A stretch of 64,000 bases of DNA. Origin: Polyangia bacterium (GTDB taxonomy: Bacteria > Myxococcota_A > Polyangia > Polyangiales > JAUICN01). The notes below the pieces were generated by a model. It was not told the DNA's origin, did no database searches, and saw only the letters and a list, made by a program, of their open reading frames with translations. Shown piece by piece: positions 33,005-41,670 of this stretch. A program made the translations under genes and the position numbers. Positions within the stretch are counted from its first letter, which is position 1. Each line of letters opens with the position of its first letter. The stretch lies in contig JAUICN010000009.1 of the NCBI GenBank assembly GCA_030427835.1, positions 1-64,000 on the forward strand, read 5' to 3'.

Positions 33005-33733
33005 CTACGCTGTGGTGGGGCGAAAAATGAAGCGGCGCCGAAAGGGGTAGGGGATGGGTGTGCCGTCCGGGAGTTGGGCGGGTTCGAACTGTTGCTGTTG
33101 GGCGCAACCGAGTACAAGGGCGTCGTCGATGAGGGGGTGGGATTGGAGTACGGTTGCGTGGGTGACGCGGCCGTCGGCGTCGACGAGTACACGTATTTCT
33201 ATACGGATGGTGGCGGCCTGGCCGTGTAGCGTGGTGGGGATTTTAGGTGCGTGGCAACCCGCAACGAACCTAGGCTTGCGTACGGTGCTCTTGGTTGGCC
33301 GTCGTCCTGGATTCGGATCCACATCCTCTACCTCGACGTAGGGACCGGTTCCCTCGCCGTCTTCTGTTCCGTCGGTAAACCCTTCAAGGGGGCCCGTGTC
33401 GCCGGCTTCCACGAGCTGCCCTTCTGCTTCTTCGGGTCGTTCGTCTGGAATCGTGGTGGGGGGTTGTAAATTGCGATTTTTTGCGGCCTTGCGTCGGGTT
33501 CGTGGTGTGCGGATCTGGGGGTCAGGGGCCTGGGGCGGGGGTGGGGGGATATCGATGGAGGCAAACTCCACGGGTATGTCGGGCTCTTTTGGGCCCATCA
33601 CCGCGTGGGCCGTGGCGATGGCCGCGGTAATCCCAAGGGCAACGATTGCAAAAAGAACCGAGGAGATGGCCATGGAAACGCCCATGCGTTTTCGGCCACC
33701 GGCCTCCTTGGCATTGTCAAAGTCTTCAAACAT
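33005..33733 (-). CDS. tonB: TonB energy transducer
   Basis: A 242-residue TonB. A short cytoplasmic N-terminus is followed by one membrane helix (MAISSVLFAIVALGITAAIA), a proline-rich stretch (DIPPPPPQAPDPQ) and acidic linker, and the C-terminal TonB domain (ATIRIEIRVLVDADGRVTHATVLQ, SHPLIDDALVLGCAQQQQFEPA, PIPYPFRRRFIF). Cys residues at GCHAPKIP and LGCAQ may form a disulfide. ATG 33733 is preferred over a longer reading from 33814, which would pass through the Pho box. First gene of the receptor operon. Confidence 0.9.
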   Translation of the reverse strand: MFEDFDNAKEAGGRKRMGVSMAISSVLFAIVALGITAAIATAHAVMGPKEPDIPVEFASIDIPPPPPQAPDPQIRTPRTRRKAAKNRNLQPPTTIPDERPEEAEGQLVEAGDTGPLEGFTDGTEDGEGTGPYVEVEDVDPNPGRRPTKSTVRKPRFVAGCHAPKIPTTLHGQAATIRIEIRVLVDADGRVTHATVLQSHPLIDDALVLGCAQQQQFEPAQLPDGTPIPYPFRRRFIFRPTTA

Positions 33734-33762
33734 CCGACTGGGATTCTGTGTATTCGGAGTTT

Positions 33763-33780
33763 GTGACAGCTTGATGACAG
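33763..33780 (-). promoter_or_regulatory. Pho box upstream of the tonB-exbBDD-receptor operon
   Basis: On the minus strand the sequence reads CTGTCAT-CAAG-CTGTCAC: two 7-bp CTGTCAx repeats with a 4-bp spacer, the textbook PhoB half-site arrangement. A further GTGACA/TGTCAC element lies just upstream. About ten bases downstream is TACACA, a possible -10, then the tonB start. The region is shared with the divergent lipoprotein gene, which could also respond. PhoB control is inferred from the match. Confidence 0.75.
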
Positions 33781-33986
33781 CCGTGTCACGGCACGGGAAC
33801 CATTTGGAAATCACCCATGTTTTCTAGGGAATTGTGGTGTTTGAGCCACAGAGGTGTGTGGTCGATTCCACGGGAAAGGCGATCTCCCAGCTGAATTGCC
33901 TTGGTTTTCTTGTGGGTACGGTTGTTGCTGTGCTCCTTATTGTGGTTTCGGTTACATCTAGGTTTCTGGCTGTTGTTGTATTTGCC

Positions 33987-35309
33987 ATGGGTGCCACTGG
34001 TACCATGGGTGCGACTGGGTGCGGTGTGGCCGCTCCGGTGATGATCCTGTGTGTGGGATTGTCCTCTGTGGGCTGCGGGAGCGTCAGTCCTCAGGTGGAT
34101 GTTGTTGTGGATCCAGACACGGGAGCGAGGGAAAGGGGTGACACACAAGGGCAGGCGTTGGATGAACGTGATTTGTTGGAATCGGTGTTGTGCACGGAGA
34201 GGCAACCCTGCTCGGTTGCTCACCTTCACGATGCGGGGATGGATGCCGAGGGGCGCCACCTATTTGTGGCTGACGTGTTGCTGTCGGCTGTGGACCACCC
34301 CCGGGCACGTGATCGTGCGGCTGCGTTGGGAGGCGACTGTGCTCGGGTTTCCTGGGAGGCGGTGATTGTGCGCGGCGGTGAGATCGAATCCACGTGGCCC
34401 CTGGTGCAGGCATGCAATGACGGATACGGCGCGCGGGGGATGGGAGAGGATGTGGTGGAGGTGGGGCCCAATGTATTTGTTCACGATCGGGTGGGCGGAA
34501 GCAGTTGGATATGGAGCGAACACGTCGAGTTGCAACTGTCTCCGTTTCGGGTTGTAGGGCAAGGAAGCCACGGTGAGTGGCTGAATGGTTCGAATTTGTC
34601 AGACTTGCGATATCAGCCCCAGGACTTTGATTTTCGTGGCATGTGGTTTTCTCCCGACTGTGGAGAAGTGCCCTTGCACCCGCTGGAAGATGGCCACGGG
34701 GAGTTTTCTTGGCAATCGGTTCCGTGGGTATCCGTGGATGAAGAGTGGACGTTTGCGCAATGGCGTTCGATTCCCTTGGGGGAGTGTGGTGCGCCCATGG
34801 ACGGGTTGCCCGTTCGTGCTTTGGTGACGTCGCAGCGGGATCTGTTTGTGGAGTTTGCGCCGAATGTTCGCGGTGCGCTTGGGGTTCACATGGCTGGAGA
34901 ACGACCGAGTTACCAACAACACTGCGTGCAACCAGGGGATTTTTCCCCGGTGCAGAGATGGGCGTTCTCTGCGCCCCTTGGGAACGTGTTGGAGGTGAAA
35001 GGCCAGGCCTACCAGGAAACGCCGAAAGTGGTGGTTGGGGATATGGTTGATGGTGAACGTGTCCGTTGGAAACTCGCCCTTCCTTTAGGTGTTGGGACCC
35101 TGTCACTCGCATGGACGGGCCAGGATGGCGTGATGTCAGGCACGAGCACCTTTGGCGAGGGTGGTGCGTCGCCCGATGTACGCGGCTTGGGGGATCTAAA
35201 AGAAATGCCTTACACACCAGGTTGCGTAGTGGAGGGAGGCCGGTTGGTTGCTCAACCTATTGTGCTGCCGCGTTCTACCGAACCCCTGGTGCGGGGCTGG
35301 TGGGATTGA
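33987..35309 (+). CDS. hypothetical lipoprotein
   Basis: About 440 residues if started at ATG 33987; the signal peptide then ends at a lipobox LSSVGC. The reading frame is open further upstream to 33834, which would add an unlikely second hydrophobic segment. Near the start an 18-bp repeat encodes MGATGT/MGATGC. The mature protein is Trp- and Cys-containing and probably beta-rich (SWIWSEHVELQLSPFRVVGQ, WKLALPLGVGTLSLAWTG), with no recognised domain. It is divergent from tonB, sharing its control region, which suggests a part in the same process. Confidence 0.65.
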   Translation: MGATGTMGATGCGVAAPVMILCVGLSSVGCGSVSPQVDVVVDPDTGARERGDTQGQALDERDLLESVLCTERQPCSVAHLHDAGMDAEGRHLFVADVLLSAVDHPRARDRAAALGGDCARVSWEAVIVRGGEIESTWPLVQACNDGYGARGMGEDVVEVGPNVFVHDRVGGSSWIWSEHVELQLSPFRVVGQGSHGEWLNGSNLSDLRYQPQDFDFRGMWFSPDCGEVPLHPLEDGHGEFSWQSVPWVSVDEEWTFAQWRSIPLGECGAPMDGLPVRALVTSQRDLFVEFAPNVRGALGVHMAGERPSYQQHCVQPGDFSPVQRWAFSAPLGNVLEVKGQAYQETPKVVVGDMVDGERVRWKLALPLGVGTLSLAWTGQDGVMSGTSTFGEGGASPDVRGLGDLKEMPYTPGCVVEGGRLVAQPIVLPRSTEPLVRGWWD

Positions 35310-35318
35310 TGTGTTCTA

Positions 35319-36329
35319 CTACGAAGCTAGGGTGCCAATGTGGAGGAGGGCGTCGCCGGCGTGCACGATGGGGGTTTGCAGCATACCGATGACGATACCG
35401 TCGGCGGGGCTTCGAATGTTGTGTCGACCGAGGTTGAATGCATCGGTGACAAGTGCCAGGTCGTCACCTTTTGAGATGCGTTCGCCTAGGGCGACAGCCG
35501 GTTGAAATATGCCTCCAAATTTTGCGCGCACCCAAAAAGAACGGTCGCATACCACGCTGGGCGCACGACTCGGCCGGACGTAGCCAGGCGAGGAACCCTT
35601 CGGTTTCCCTTTCACCATTTTTAAGGTTTGTAGTACACGCATGGCACCGTCGTGCCCCGCTTGAATGATGTGTTCGTCGAAGCGATGGGCTTCGCCTCCT
35701 TCAAAGAGAAGGTATGGGATATTTTGTTGGGCGGCGGCGTGGCGCAGGGATCCTGCGCGAACTTTCGAATGAACAAGAAGAGGGGCGGCGAATGCGAGAG
35801 CGAGTGACCGTGTGCTTTTGTCTTCGAGATCGATGCGCACCTGGGCCACATTGGAACGACCCCCTGATCCTGTGTGAAAGTCCATGCCGAAGGAGCTCCT
35901 GGATACGATCTTGGTGGTGAGAAGATGGGCCAGGCGCCCCGCCAGGGATCCATTTTTGGACCCCGGAAACGATCGGTTCAGGTCCCGTCTGTCAGGTAGG
36001 TACCGGGATTCGGCGAGCACCCCAAAAACGTTGACAATGGGAACAGCCAGGATGGTTCCACCCAGTGTTGCAGGATCGATGGTTACGAGAATGCGACGGA
36101 CGATTTCGATGCCGTTGAGTTCGTCGCCGTGGACTGCCGCACTGATCCAGATGGTGGGCCCAGGATGAGATCCGTGTACCACAGAAACCGGAAGTGATAG
36201 CCAACCTCCTGAGGGAAGTTTGGAGACAGGGATTTCAATTTGAAGCGTCTTCCCGGGCAGGATGTCTACCCCTTCAAAGAAGAAGGGTGGGGCTTGTTTA
36301 GGCTTTGACACGGTCTTTCTTTTTCCCAT
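35319..36329 (-). CDS. succinylglutamate desuccinylase/aspartoacylase-like zinc carboxypeptidase
   Basis: A 336-residue M14-related enzyme of the AstE/ASPA family, which cleaves N-acyl amino acids or peptide-like bonds at a zinc centre. Zinc ligands are visible in [10 protein letters not shown] (HxxE) and the later MDFHTGSG His; the substrate-binding DLNRSFPG motif and catalytic [11 protein letters not shown] Glu follow. A C-terminal beta domain ends [14 protein letters not shown] 36329 overlaps the rimK end by 32 bases. In this operon it might trim glutamate or acyl tails added by RimK, but this is inference. Confidence 0.9.
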   Translation of the reverse strand: MGKRKTVSKPKQAPPFFFEGVDILPGKTLQIEIPVSKLPSGGWLSLPVSVVHGSHPGPTIWISAAVHGDELNGIEIVRRILVTIDPATLGGTILAVPIVNVFGVLAESRYLPDRRDLNRSFPGSKNGSLAGRLAHLLTTKIVSRSSFGMDFHTGSGGRSNVAQVRIDLEDKSTRSLALAFAAPLLVHSKVRAGSLRHAAAQQNIPYLLFEGGEAHRFDEHIIQAGHDGAMRVLQTLKMVKGKPKGSSPGYVRPSRAPSVVCDRSFWVRAKFGGIFQPAVALGERISKGDDLALVTDAFNLGRHNIRSPADGIVIGMLQTPIVHAGDALLHIGTLAS

Positions 36330-37200
36330 CTTGGCCGTATTTTTCGATGTACTCGATGACCTGACCGGCAACATCGATTCCCGTGGCTTTTTCAATTCCC
36401 TCAAGGCCGGGTGAAGAGTTTACTTCCATGACGACAGGCCCGTGGTTGGAGCGAAGCATGTCGACACCCGCCACGCCAAGTCCAAGTGCTTTGGCGGATC
36501 GCACAGCGGTGCTACGTTCTTCTGGGGTGAGGCGAATTTTTTTGGCTGTGCCTCCCTGATGCAAGTTGGACCGGAACTCTCCTTCCGGGCCCTGTCGGAT
36601 CATGGAAGCGATGACTTTTCCGCCGATGACAAAAGCTCTCAGATCGGCACCTTTGGCTTCCTTGATGAACTCCTGCACGAGGATGTTTGCGTCCAACTGT
36701 TTGAACGCCCCGATCACCGATTCTGCGGCCTTATTGGTTTCTGCAAGCACGACTCCCACACCCTGGGTGCCTTCGAGAAGTTTTACGATTAGCGGAGCTC
36801 CTCCCACGACTTCGATGAGGCTTTCAATGTCCTTGGGTGAACGGGCAAAGCTTGTGACGGGGAGGCCGACGCCTTCCGCTGCAAGGATTTGCAGCGCACG
36901 CAATTTGTCTCGGGACCTGGAAATGGATTGGGAGCTGTTGGCGGAGAATACGCCCATCATTTCGAACTGTCGTACTACGGCTGTGCCATAGAACGTCTGT
37001 GATGCCCCTATTCTGGGAATGATTGCGTCAAAACTGAGTGCCTCGGTGCCGGTGAGAACTTGGGGGCGGTGTGTGGTGATGTTCATGTAACATCGTGAGT
37101 AGTCTACCACGGTGACATCGTGCCCGCGTTGCTGTGCGGCCTGCTTGAGACGGGCGGTGGATACGAGGGATGCTTTTCTGGATAGGATTCCAATTTTCAT
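36298..37200 (-). CDS. rimK: RimK-type ATP-grasp ligase
   Basis: A 300-residue ATP-grasp enzyme like RimK, which adds glutamates to the C-terminus of ribosomal protein S6. Landmarks are the N-terminal [40 protein letters not shown], the ATP-grasp core [51 protein letters not shown] and the Mg-binding [13 protein letters not shown]. Its ATG overlaps the stop of the upstream protease gene. Full length for the family. Confidence 0.95.
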   Translation of the reverse strand: MKIGILSRKASLVSTARLKQAAQQRGHDVTVVDYSRCYMNITTHRPQVLTGTEALSFDAIIPRIGASQTFYGTAVVRQFEMMGVFSANSSQSISRSRDKLRALQILAAEGVGLPVTSFARSPKDIESLIEVVGGAPLIVKLLEGTQGVGVVLAETNKAAESVIGAFKQLDANILVQEFIKEAKGADLRAFVIGGKVIASMIRQGPEGEFRSNLHQGGTAKKIRLTPEERSTAVRSAKALGLGVAGVDMLRSNHGPVVMEVNSSPGLEGIEKATGIDVAGQVIEYIEKYGQDGKKKDRVKA

Positions 37201-37673
37201 GGTGTCTGCTTTCTTTTCTTTTGTTTAGATTGGACCGCTCGGCCGCACAGGAATGATTTTCCGGGATCGATAATGCAACGATTTCGGGTGGCCTCCCGGC
37301 CCAATAGGAAGCGAAAACCCATGTCGGAACGCCCGGTAAGGGTGATGTCAATCGGCCAACGATGGGCTCCAAGGGCAAGTGTGGTTCGGATGACTACCCT
37401 CAGCTCACTTTTCCCGTTGGAACTTCGTACGTGCCGTTCGTCAATAATAGGCGCTCGGCATATCACGCTGTTGCGCACGGAACGTTGATCGGGATGGACC
37501 TCAAACTGAACCCATGGAGTGTTGTTCTGTCTGAACGATTCAATGTCCACTGCATGCAGTGATGAGGTTCTGGCACCGGTATCTATTTTGGCCTTCATGG
37601 CTTGAATATGGAGGTCAGGAAGACTCACCCATTCCCGCCACCCAATGGGCATGGTATCGATCGATGTTTTCAT
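37197..37673 (-). CDS. rimB: RimB-like retropepsin-type aspartic protease (ATP-dependent zinc protease family)
   Basis: A 158-residue protein of the family long annotated ATP-dependent zinc protease and now recognised as retropepsin-like. The catalytic loop [13 protein letters not shown] (Asp31-Thr-Gly) is clear, followed by [24 protein letters not shown]-type strands and [10 protein letters not shown]. In Pseudomonas RimB cleaves the glutamate tails made by RimK. Its stop overlaps rimK (ATGA) and its start is 6 bp after corA, so the three belong to one operon. Confidence 0.9.
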   Translation of the reverse strand: MKTSIDTMPIGWREWVSLPDLHIQAMKAKIDTGARTSSLHAVDIESFRQNNTPWVQFEVHPDQRSVRNSVICRAPIIDERHVRSSNGKSELRVVIRTTLALGAHRWPIDITLTGRSDMGFRFLLGREATRNRCIIDPGKSFLCGRAVQSKQKKRKQTP

Positions 37674-37679
37674 GGGTGG

Positions 37680-38777
37680 TTACAGTGCATCCTTGCGTTT
37701 GGATGAGAGTGACCGATCCTGATTTCCTATCCACCCTTTTCTACGAAAATAGATAAAAAGGCCTATCCCCATCGCCGACATCACACCCCACAGGGTAGGG
37801 TACGCCCATGGATGCTTGAGTTCGGGCATGTGTTCAAAGTTCATTCCGTAGACACCCGCGATGAAGGTCAGTGGAATGAAGATACTTGCCATAATGGTGA
37901 GCACTTTCATTACCTCGTTGGTGCGGTTGCTCTGCACGGAGAGGTAGGTGTTCATCAATCCGCTTACCACCTCACGGTGGGATTCCAGAACCTCCACGAG
38001 TTGATACACATGGTCGTAGGTATCCCGGAAATAGACTTGGGCTTGCTCGGTGAAGAAGGGGTTGTCATCGCGAACGATGGAGTTGAGCATGTCTCTTGTG
38101 GGCCATAGGGATCGCCTGAGTTGAAGGAGCGTACCCTTCACCCGGTTGATTTCGGAAAGATGTTCGACAGACGGTTGATCGATGATTTCTTGTTCGAGGT
38201 CTTCCAGTTCCTCACCCAGTGTTTCCAGAATAGGGAAATAGCCATCGACGATGGTGTCGATGATGGCGTAGGCGAGGTAGTCTGTTCCTGACTTTCGGAT
38301 ACGTGTGTTGTTGTCTCTGATGCGTTTGCGGACGGGATCGAGAATGTCACCCAGTCGCTCCTGAAAGGTGACGACCGCGTCTTCCGTGATGACCAGCGAG
38401 ACCTGTTCTACGTCAAGGTGATGGGTGGCGGCGTCGAACTGCATCATTCGTATGACCAGAAACTGGTGATCGGGGTACAGTTCGCTCTTGGGGCGCTGGG
38501 GTACGTTGACCACATCCTCCAAAGCGAGGGGGTGAATATTGAACTGGTTTGCGAGTTCCCAAAGAGTGGCTTCGTCACCCAGGCCGCGGACGTCCACCCA
38601 GGAGGTGGCACCGGACCGATGTAGGGTACCGATTTGACTGGAGTGCACTTCGGCGTTTTCATCCAGAAACTCCGCGCTGTAGCACATGGTTGCGATGACC
38701 GGTGGCGTTGCGTCGGCGGGGATGGCAAGGGTACCGGGCCTTGCTCCAATGGGTGGTTTTCGTTTCGTGTAGGCCAT
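37680..38777 (-). CDS. corA: CorA magnesium/cobalt transporter
   Basis: A 365-residue divalent-cation channel. The large cytoplasmic funnel domain (WVDVRGLGDEATLWELANQF, LALEDVVN) is followed by two C-terminal helices; the signature YGMNFEHMPEL closes helix 1 and the KRKD-like basic tail follows helix 2. First gene of an operon with rimB, rimK and the aspartoacylase-like gene. Magnesium supply and S6 modification both bear on ribosomes, a possible reason for the grouping. Confidence 0.95.
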   Translation of the reverse strand: MAYTKRKPPIGARPGTLAIPADATPPVIATMCYSAEFLDENAEVHSSQIGTLHRSGATSWVDVRGLGDEATLWELANQFNIHPLALEDVVNVPQRPKSELYPDHQFLVIRMMQFDAATHHLDVEQVSLVITEDAVVTFQERLGDILDPVRKRIRDNNTRIRKSGTDYLAYAIIDTIVDGYFPILETLGEELEDLEQEIIDQPSVEHLSEINRVKGTLLQLRRSLWPTRDMLNSIVRDDNPFFTEQAQVYFRDTYDHVYQLVEVLESHREVVSGLMNTYLSVQSNRTNEVMKVLTIMASIFIPLTFIAGVYGMNFEHMPELKHPWAYPTLWGVMSAMGIGLFIYFRRKGWIGNQDRSLSSKRKDAL

Positions 38778-38904
38778 GTTGCTTCCGTTGAGGGTAGGGT
38801 TGTCCAGTGGTGCGTACCGCTGCCTTACTACATGGGTGTGCGCCTATTGTGGCATAGTCGGGTGAGAGCGTTTTTGCTATTGGAAAGGAATGCGTCGGTG
38901 AACC

Positions 38905-40089
38905 ATGCATCTTGACCCTGCCATGTTGACGGTGGTGATTGTCGTATTTTCTGTTCTGGTGGTGGCCATGGCCCTTCAGATGCTGCGGTTACCTTCTGTG
39001 GTCGCTTACATCGTGGCGGGTGCGGTGATTGGTCCTTCGGGCCTGGGTGTGGTGAGCGATTCCGCCATGGTGGAGCGCATGGGCTCCTTTGGGGTTGTAT
39101 TGCTGCTGTTTTTCGTGGGGATGGAGGTTTCTCCACAGTCGCTTGCGAAAAATTGGCGGGTGCCGGTGCTCGGGACGTTGCTTCAGGTGATTGTGAGCGT
39201 GGGGGTGGCCGCGTTTATGGGTTGGAGGTTGTCTTGGCCCGTGGGGCGGATGGTGCTTGTGGGGTTTGTGATCAGTTTGAGTAGTACGGCGGTGGTTCTC
39301 AAGATTCTTGAGGATCGTGGGGCCATGTCATCCCGTTTCGGATTGAACGCTGTGGGTGTATTGCTGGTTCAGGATGTTCTGGTGGTGCCCATGCTGGTGG
39401 TTGTGGGCGCTCTTAGTGGCGATGGGGCTTCTGCCGAGCAGATGATTCGGCAGTCTGTGGGTGCGGTGGTGATTGCGGGCATGGTGGGTTTGCTCATGGT
39501 CAAGAAGCGGATTCATTTGCCGTTTGCCAAGTTCCTCTCACGTGATCAGGAGCTTCAGGTATTTGCGGCCTTGTCCCTATGTTTTGCTTTTGCCGCGTTC
39601 ACGGGCGTACTTGAGTTGTCTGCCGCGCTGGGTGGTTTTGTGGCGGGCATGTTGGTGGGGGGAAGTGAAGAAACGGAATGGGTGCATGAGAGCCTGCACC
39701 CTTTTCGTGTGGTGTTCGTGTCTCTGTTCTTCTTGTCGGTCGGGATGTTTCTTGATGTGGGTTTTTTGTTTGAACACATCGGTGTTGTGCTGACCGTGGT
39801 GCTTGCCGCTTTGGGTACCAATACCCTGGTCAACGGAGTGACCTTTCGAATGCTTGGAGAGCCCTGGCGAGCGAGCTTTTTTAGCGGGGCGTTGCTCGCT
39901 CAAATGGGGGAGTTTGGATTTTTGCTCGCGGCCATGGGGCGGGATGCGGAGATTGTTACGGAGTATGGCTTTCAGTTGGTCGTGACTGCCATTAGCGTTT
40001 CGCTGGTGCTTAGCCCTGTTTGGATCGCCGCTGTGGGAGCGCTTCTTCGCGTGCCGCGTGAGTCCATACGTGATTCGATGGTGGGTTAG
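38905..40089 (+). CDS. CPA2-family cation/proton antiporter (KefB-like membrane domain)
   Basis: A 394-residue membrane protein with about 12 helices. Characteristic segments are VVAYIVAGAVIGPSGLGVV, LLLFFVGMEVSP, SLSSTAVVLKILEDRG (TM4-5), LVQDVLVVPMLVVVGAL (containing the transport Asp) and FLSVGMFLDVGFLF. No RCK/TrkA-N regulatory domain is present after the membrane part, so gating must come from elsewhere. Divergent from corA; convergent with mscS (4-bp overlap of ends). Confidence 0.92.
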   Translation: MHLDPAMLTVVIVVFSVLVVAMALQMLRLPSVVAYIVAGAVIGPSGLGVVSDSAMVERMGSFGVVLLLFFVGMEVSPQSLAKNWRVPVLGTLLQVIVSVGVAAFMGWRLSWPVGRMVLVGFVISLSSTAVVLKILEDRGAMSSRFGLNAVGVLLVQDVLVVPMLVVVGALSGDGASAEQMIRQSVGAVVIAGMVGLLMVKKRIHLPFAKFLSRDQELQVFAALSLCFAFAAFTGVLELSAALGGFVAGMLVGGSEETEWVHESLHPFRVVFVSLFFLSVGMFLDVGFLFEHIGVVLTVVLAALGTNTLVNGVTFRMLGEPWRASFFSGALLAQMGEFGFLLAAMGRDAEIVTEYGFQLVVTAISVSLVLSPVWIAAVGALLRVPRESIRDSMVG

Positions 40090-40973
40090 GCTTGTTTTAG
40101 GGGGCCCTGTTTTGAGAGGGCCTGGGTCACCGGAGCATCGAAATGCACATCGAGCTGTGGGAACGCGATGGTGATGCCCTGCTCTTTGAGCGCGTCCCAT
40201 ACGGCGTGGTGCAAATCAGAGATGACAGGTCGCCAGGTCCATGGCCCGTCAATCCAAATGCCCATCTCAAAGTTTACCGAGTTGTCTCCAAACTCTTTCA
40301 TCATGACAAAAGGCTGTCGCCCTTGCAGTTTCCAGTTGCTCTGCATGTGGTCGACCACAGACTCGAGGGTGCTTTGCACCAGGTCCATGTTGGAGTCGTA
40401 GGCCACGCCAACGCTGATTCGAACCCGATAGTCTGGGTTGCCAAGGGTGTAGTTTTTGACTGTGGATTGGATGAGTGCGGAGTTGGGGACGATCATGTTT
40501 TCGCCATCGCGGGTTTCGACAATCGTCGCCCGAATACCCATTTTAGTCACCCGTGCAATGACGCCTTCGATCGAGACGACGTCGCCGGGCTTGATGCTGC
40601 GTTCCACAAGAAGAATCACCCCGGAGACGAAGTTCTGCGCAATGCTCTGCATGGCGAAGCCGATGCCGACCGCGAAGATCGCGCCCGCCGCGAAGAGTGC
40701 GCTTAGATTGATACCAAGGGTTTGGATGGCGATGCTGAATCCGATGAGCAGGGCGGCGTAGTGCAATAAACGTGCAACCGCCCTGGATGAGCCCTCGTCC
40801 TGAACCCCCCGGTATTTGAACGCCCGTTTGACGGTTCGTCGTGCGATGTGGGAGGCCGCAAGGGTGACTAGAATGATCAGTCCCACGGAAAACAGCGTGG
40901 CGACGCTCACCGGGGTACCCGAAATCTCAAACAGGGTAATGTTTAGGGCGTCTTTGAGATGTGTGACAACCAT
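40086..40973 (-). CDS. mscS: MscS-family mechanosensitive channel
   Basis: A 295-residue small-conductance mechanosensitive channel. Three membrane helices (ATLFSVGLIILVTLAASHIA, AVARLLHYAALLIGFSIAIQ and the pore helix ALFAAGAIFAVGIGFAMQ with SIAQNFVSGVILLVER) are followed by the beta domain GDVVSIEGVIARVTKMGIRAT and the MSCS signature IVPNSALIQSTVKNYT. Protects against osmotic downshock. Confidence 0.94.
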   Translation of the reverse strand: MVVTHLKDALNITLFEISGTPVSVATLFSVGLIILVTLAASHIARRTVKRAFKYRGVQDEGSSRAVARLLHYAALLIGFSIAIQTLGINLSALFAAGAIFAVGIGFAMQSIAQNFVSGVILLVERSIKPGDVVSIEGVIARVTKMGIRATIVETRDGENMIVPNSALIQSTVKNYTLGNPDYRVRISVGVAYDSNMDLVQSTLESVVDHMQSNWKLQGRQPFVMMKEFGDNSVNFEMGIWIDGPWTWRPVISDLHHAVWDALKEQGITIAFPQLDVHFDAPVTQALSKQGPLKQA

Positions 40974-40991
40974 GGTGGGATCGTTGTACCC

Positions 40992-41621
40992 CTATGGGGA
41001 TTTGCGGTCGAGGTGTGAAGTGTCGTTGAAGCGCAGGACCTGGGGTTGGGTGTGGTTGTAGTCGAGTACGGTGACGGAGGTGTTGGCCACCTTGCCGAGT
41101 TTTTTGGGGCGTGTTTCGGGCATGCCTAGGATGGAGCACACCAGACTGTGAATGACGCCCCCGTGGGTGACCACAAGCACCCGGGCGTTGTGACCCATGC
41201 TTGCCTGGAGCTCGTCAGCGGCGGTCCGTACACGGGTGCGGAGATCGGCCCAGGATTCCCCTCCACCGATTTTGGTGGTGTCACTACCGGCGATGAGCGC
41301 CTGGACTTCTTCTGGAAACCGTTCTGCGGTTTCTGCGTAGGGAAGCCCTTCCCATTGGCCCAGATCGATTTCTCGCCACCGGGGGTCGAGCACATGTTTC
41401 CAAGGGAGGGCCTGTGCGGTTTGCACGCAGCGGGTGAGGTCAGAGCAGACGATGTGGTCAAAGAGGTCCACTTTACCGGACTCAAGTTCAAGCACGAAAC
41501 GTTCTCCAAGACGCTTGGCCTGGGTGTTTCCCTCATCGGAGAGGTTGGAGTTGCTCTGACCTTGCCAGGTTCCCCGTACGTTGGATTCAGATTCTCCGTG
41601 ACGGACGAGGGTGAGCTCCAT
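40992..41621 (-). CDS. histidine phosphatase (phosphoglycerate mutase-like)
   Basis: A 209-residue branch-1 histidine phosphatase: MELTLVRHGESESNVRGTWQ supplies the RHG catalytic motif, with SDLTRCVQTAQ, REIDLGQWEGLPY and the second catalytic His in VTHGGVIHSLV. Similar to GpmB/CobC-type phosphatases; substrate not assignable. Just upstream of mscS (18-bp gap) on the same strand. Confidence 0.93.
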   Translation of the reverse strand: MELTLVRHGESESNVRGTWQGQSNSNLSDEGNTQAKRLGERFVLELESGKVDLFDHIVCSDLTRCVQTAQALPWKHVLDPRWREIDLGQWEGLPYAETAERFPEEVQALIAGSDTTKIGGGESWADLRTRVRTAADELQASMGHNARVLVVTHGGVIHSLVCSILGMPETRPKKLGKVANTSVTVLDYNHTQPQVLRFNDTSHLDRKSP

Positions 41622-41670
41622 GGGACCGATGTAGCCCCGTCTCAGGAGGATGCAACGCTTGGATCAAAAA

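Noticed and set aside
34084-35217. 377-codon minus-strand open frame opposite the unknown lipoprotein at 34 kb
   Set aside because: Since the plus-strand gene is not a known family this needed care, but only the plus strand has a signal peptide and lipobox, and the minus frame is Pro/His/Arg-rich with no start context.
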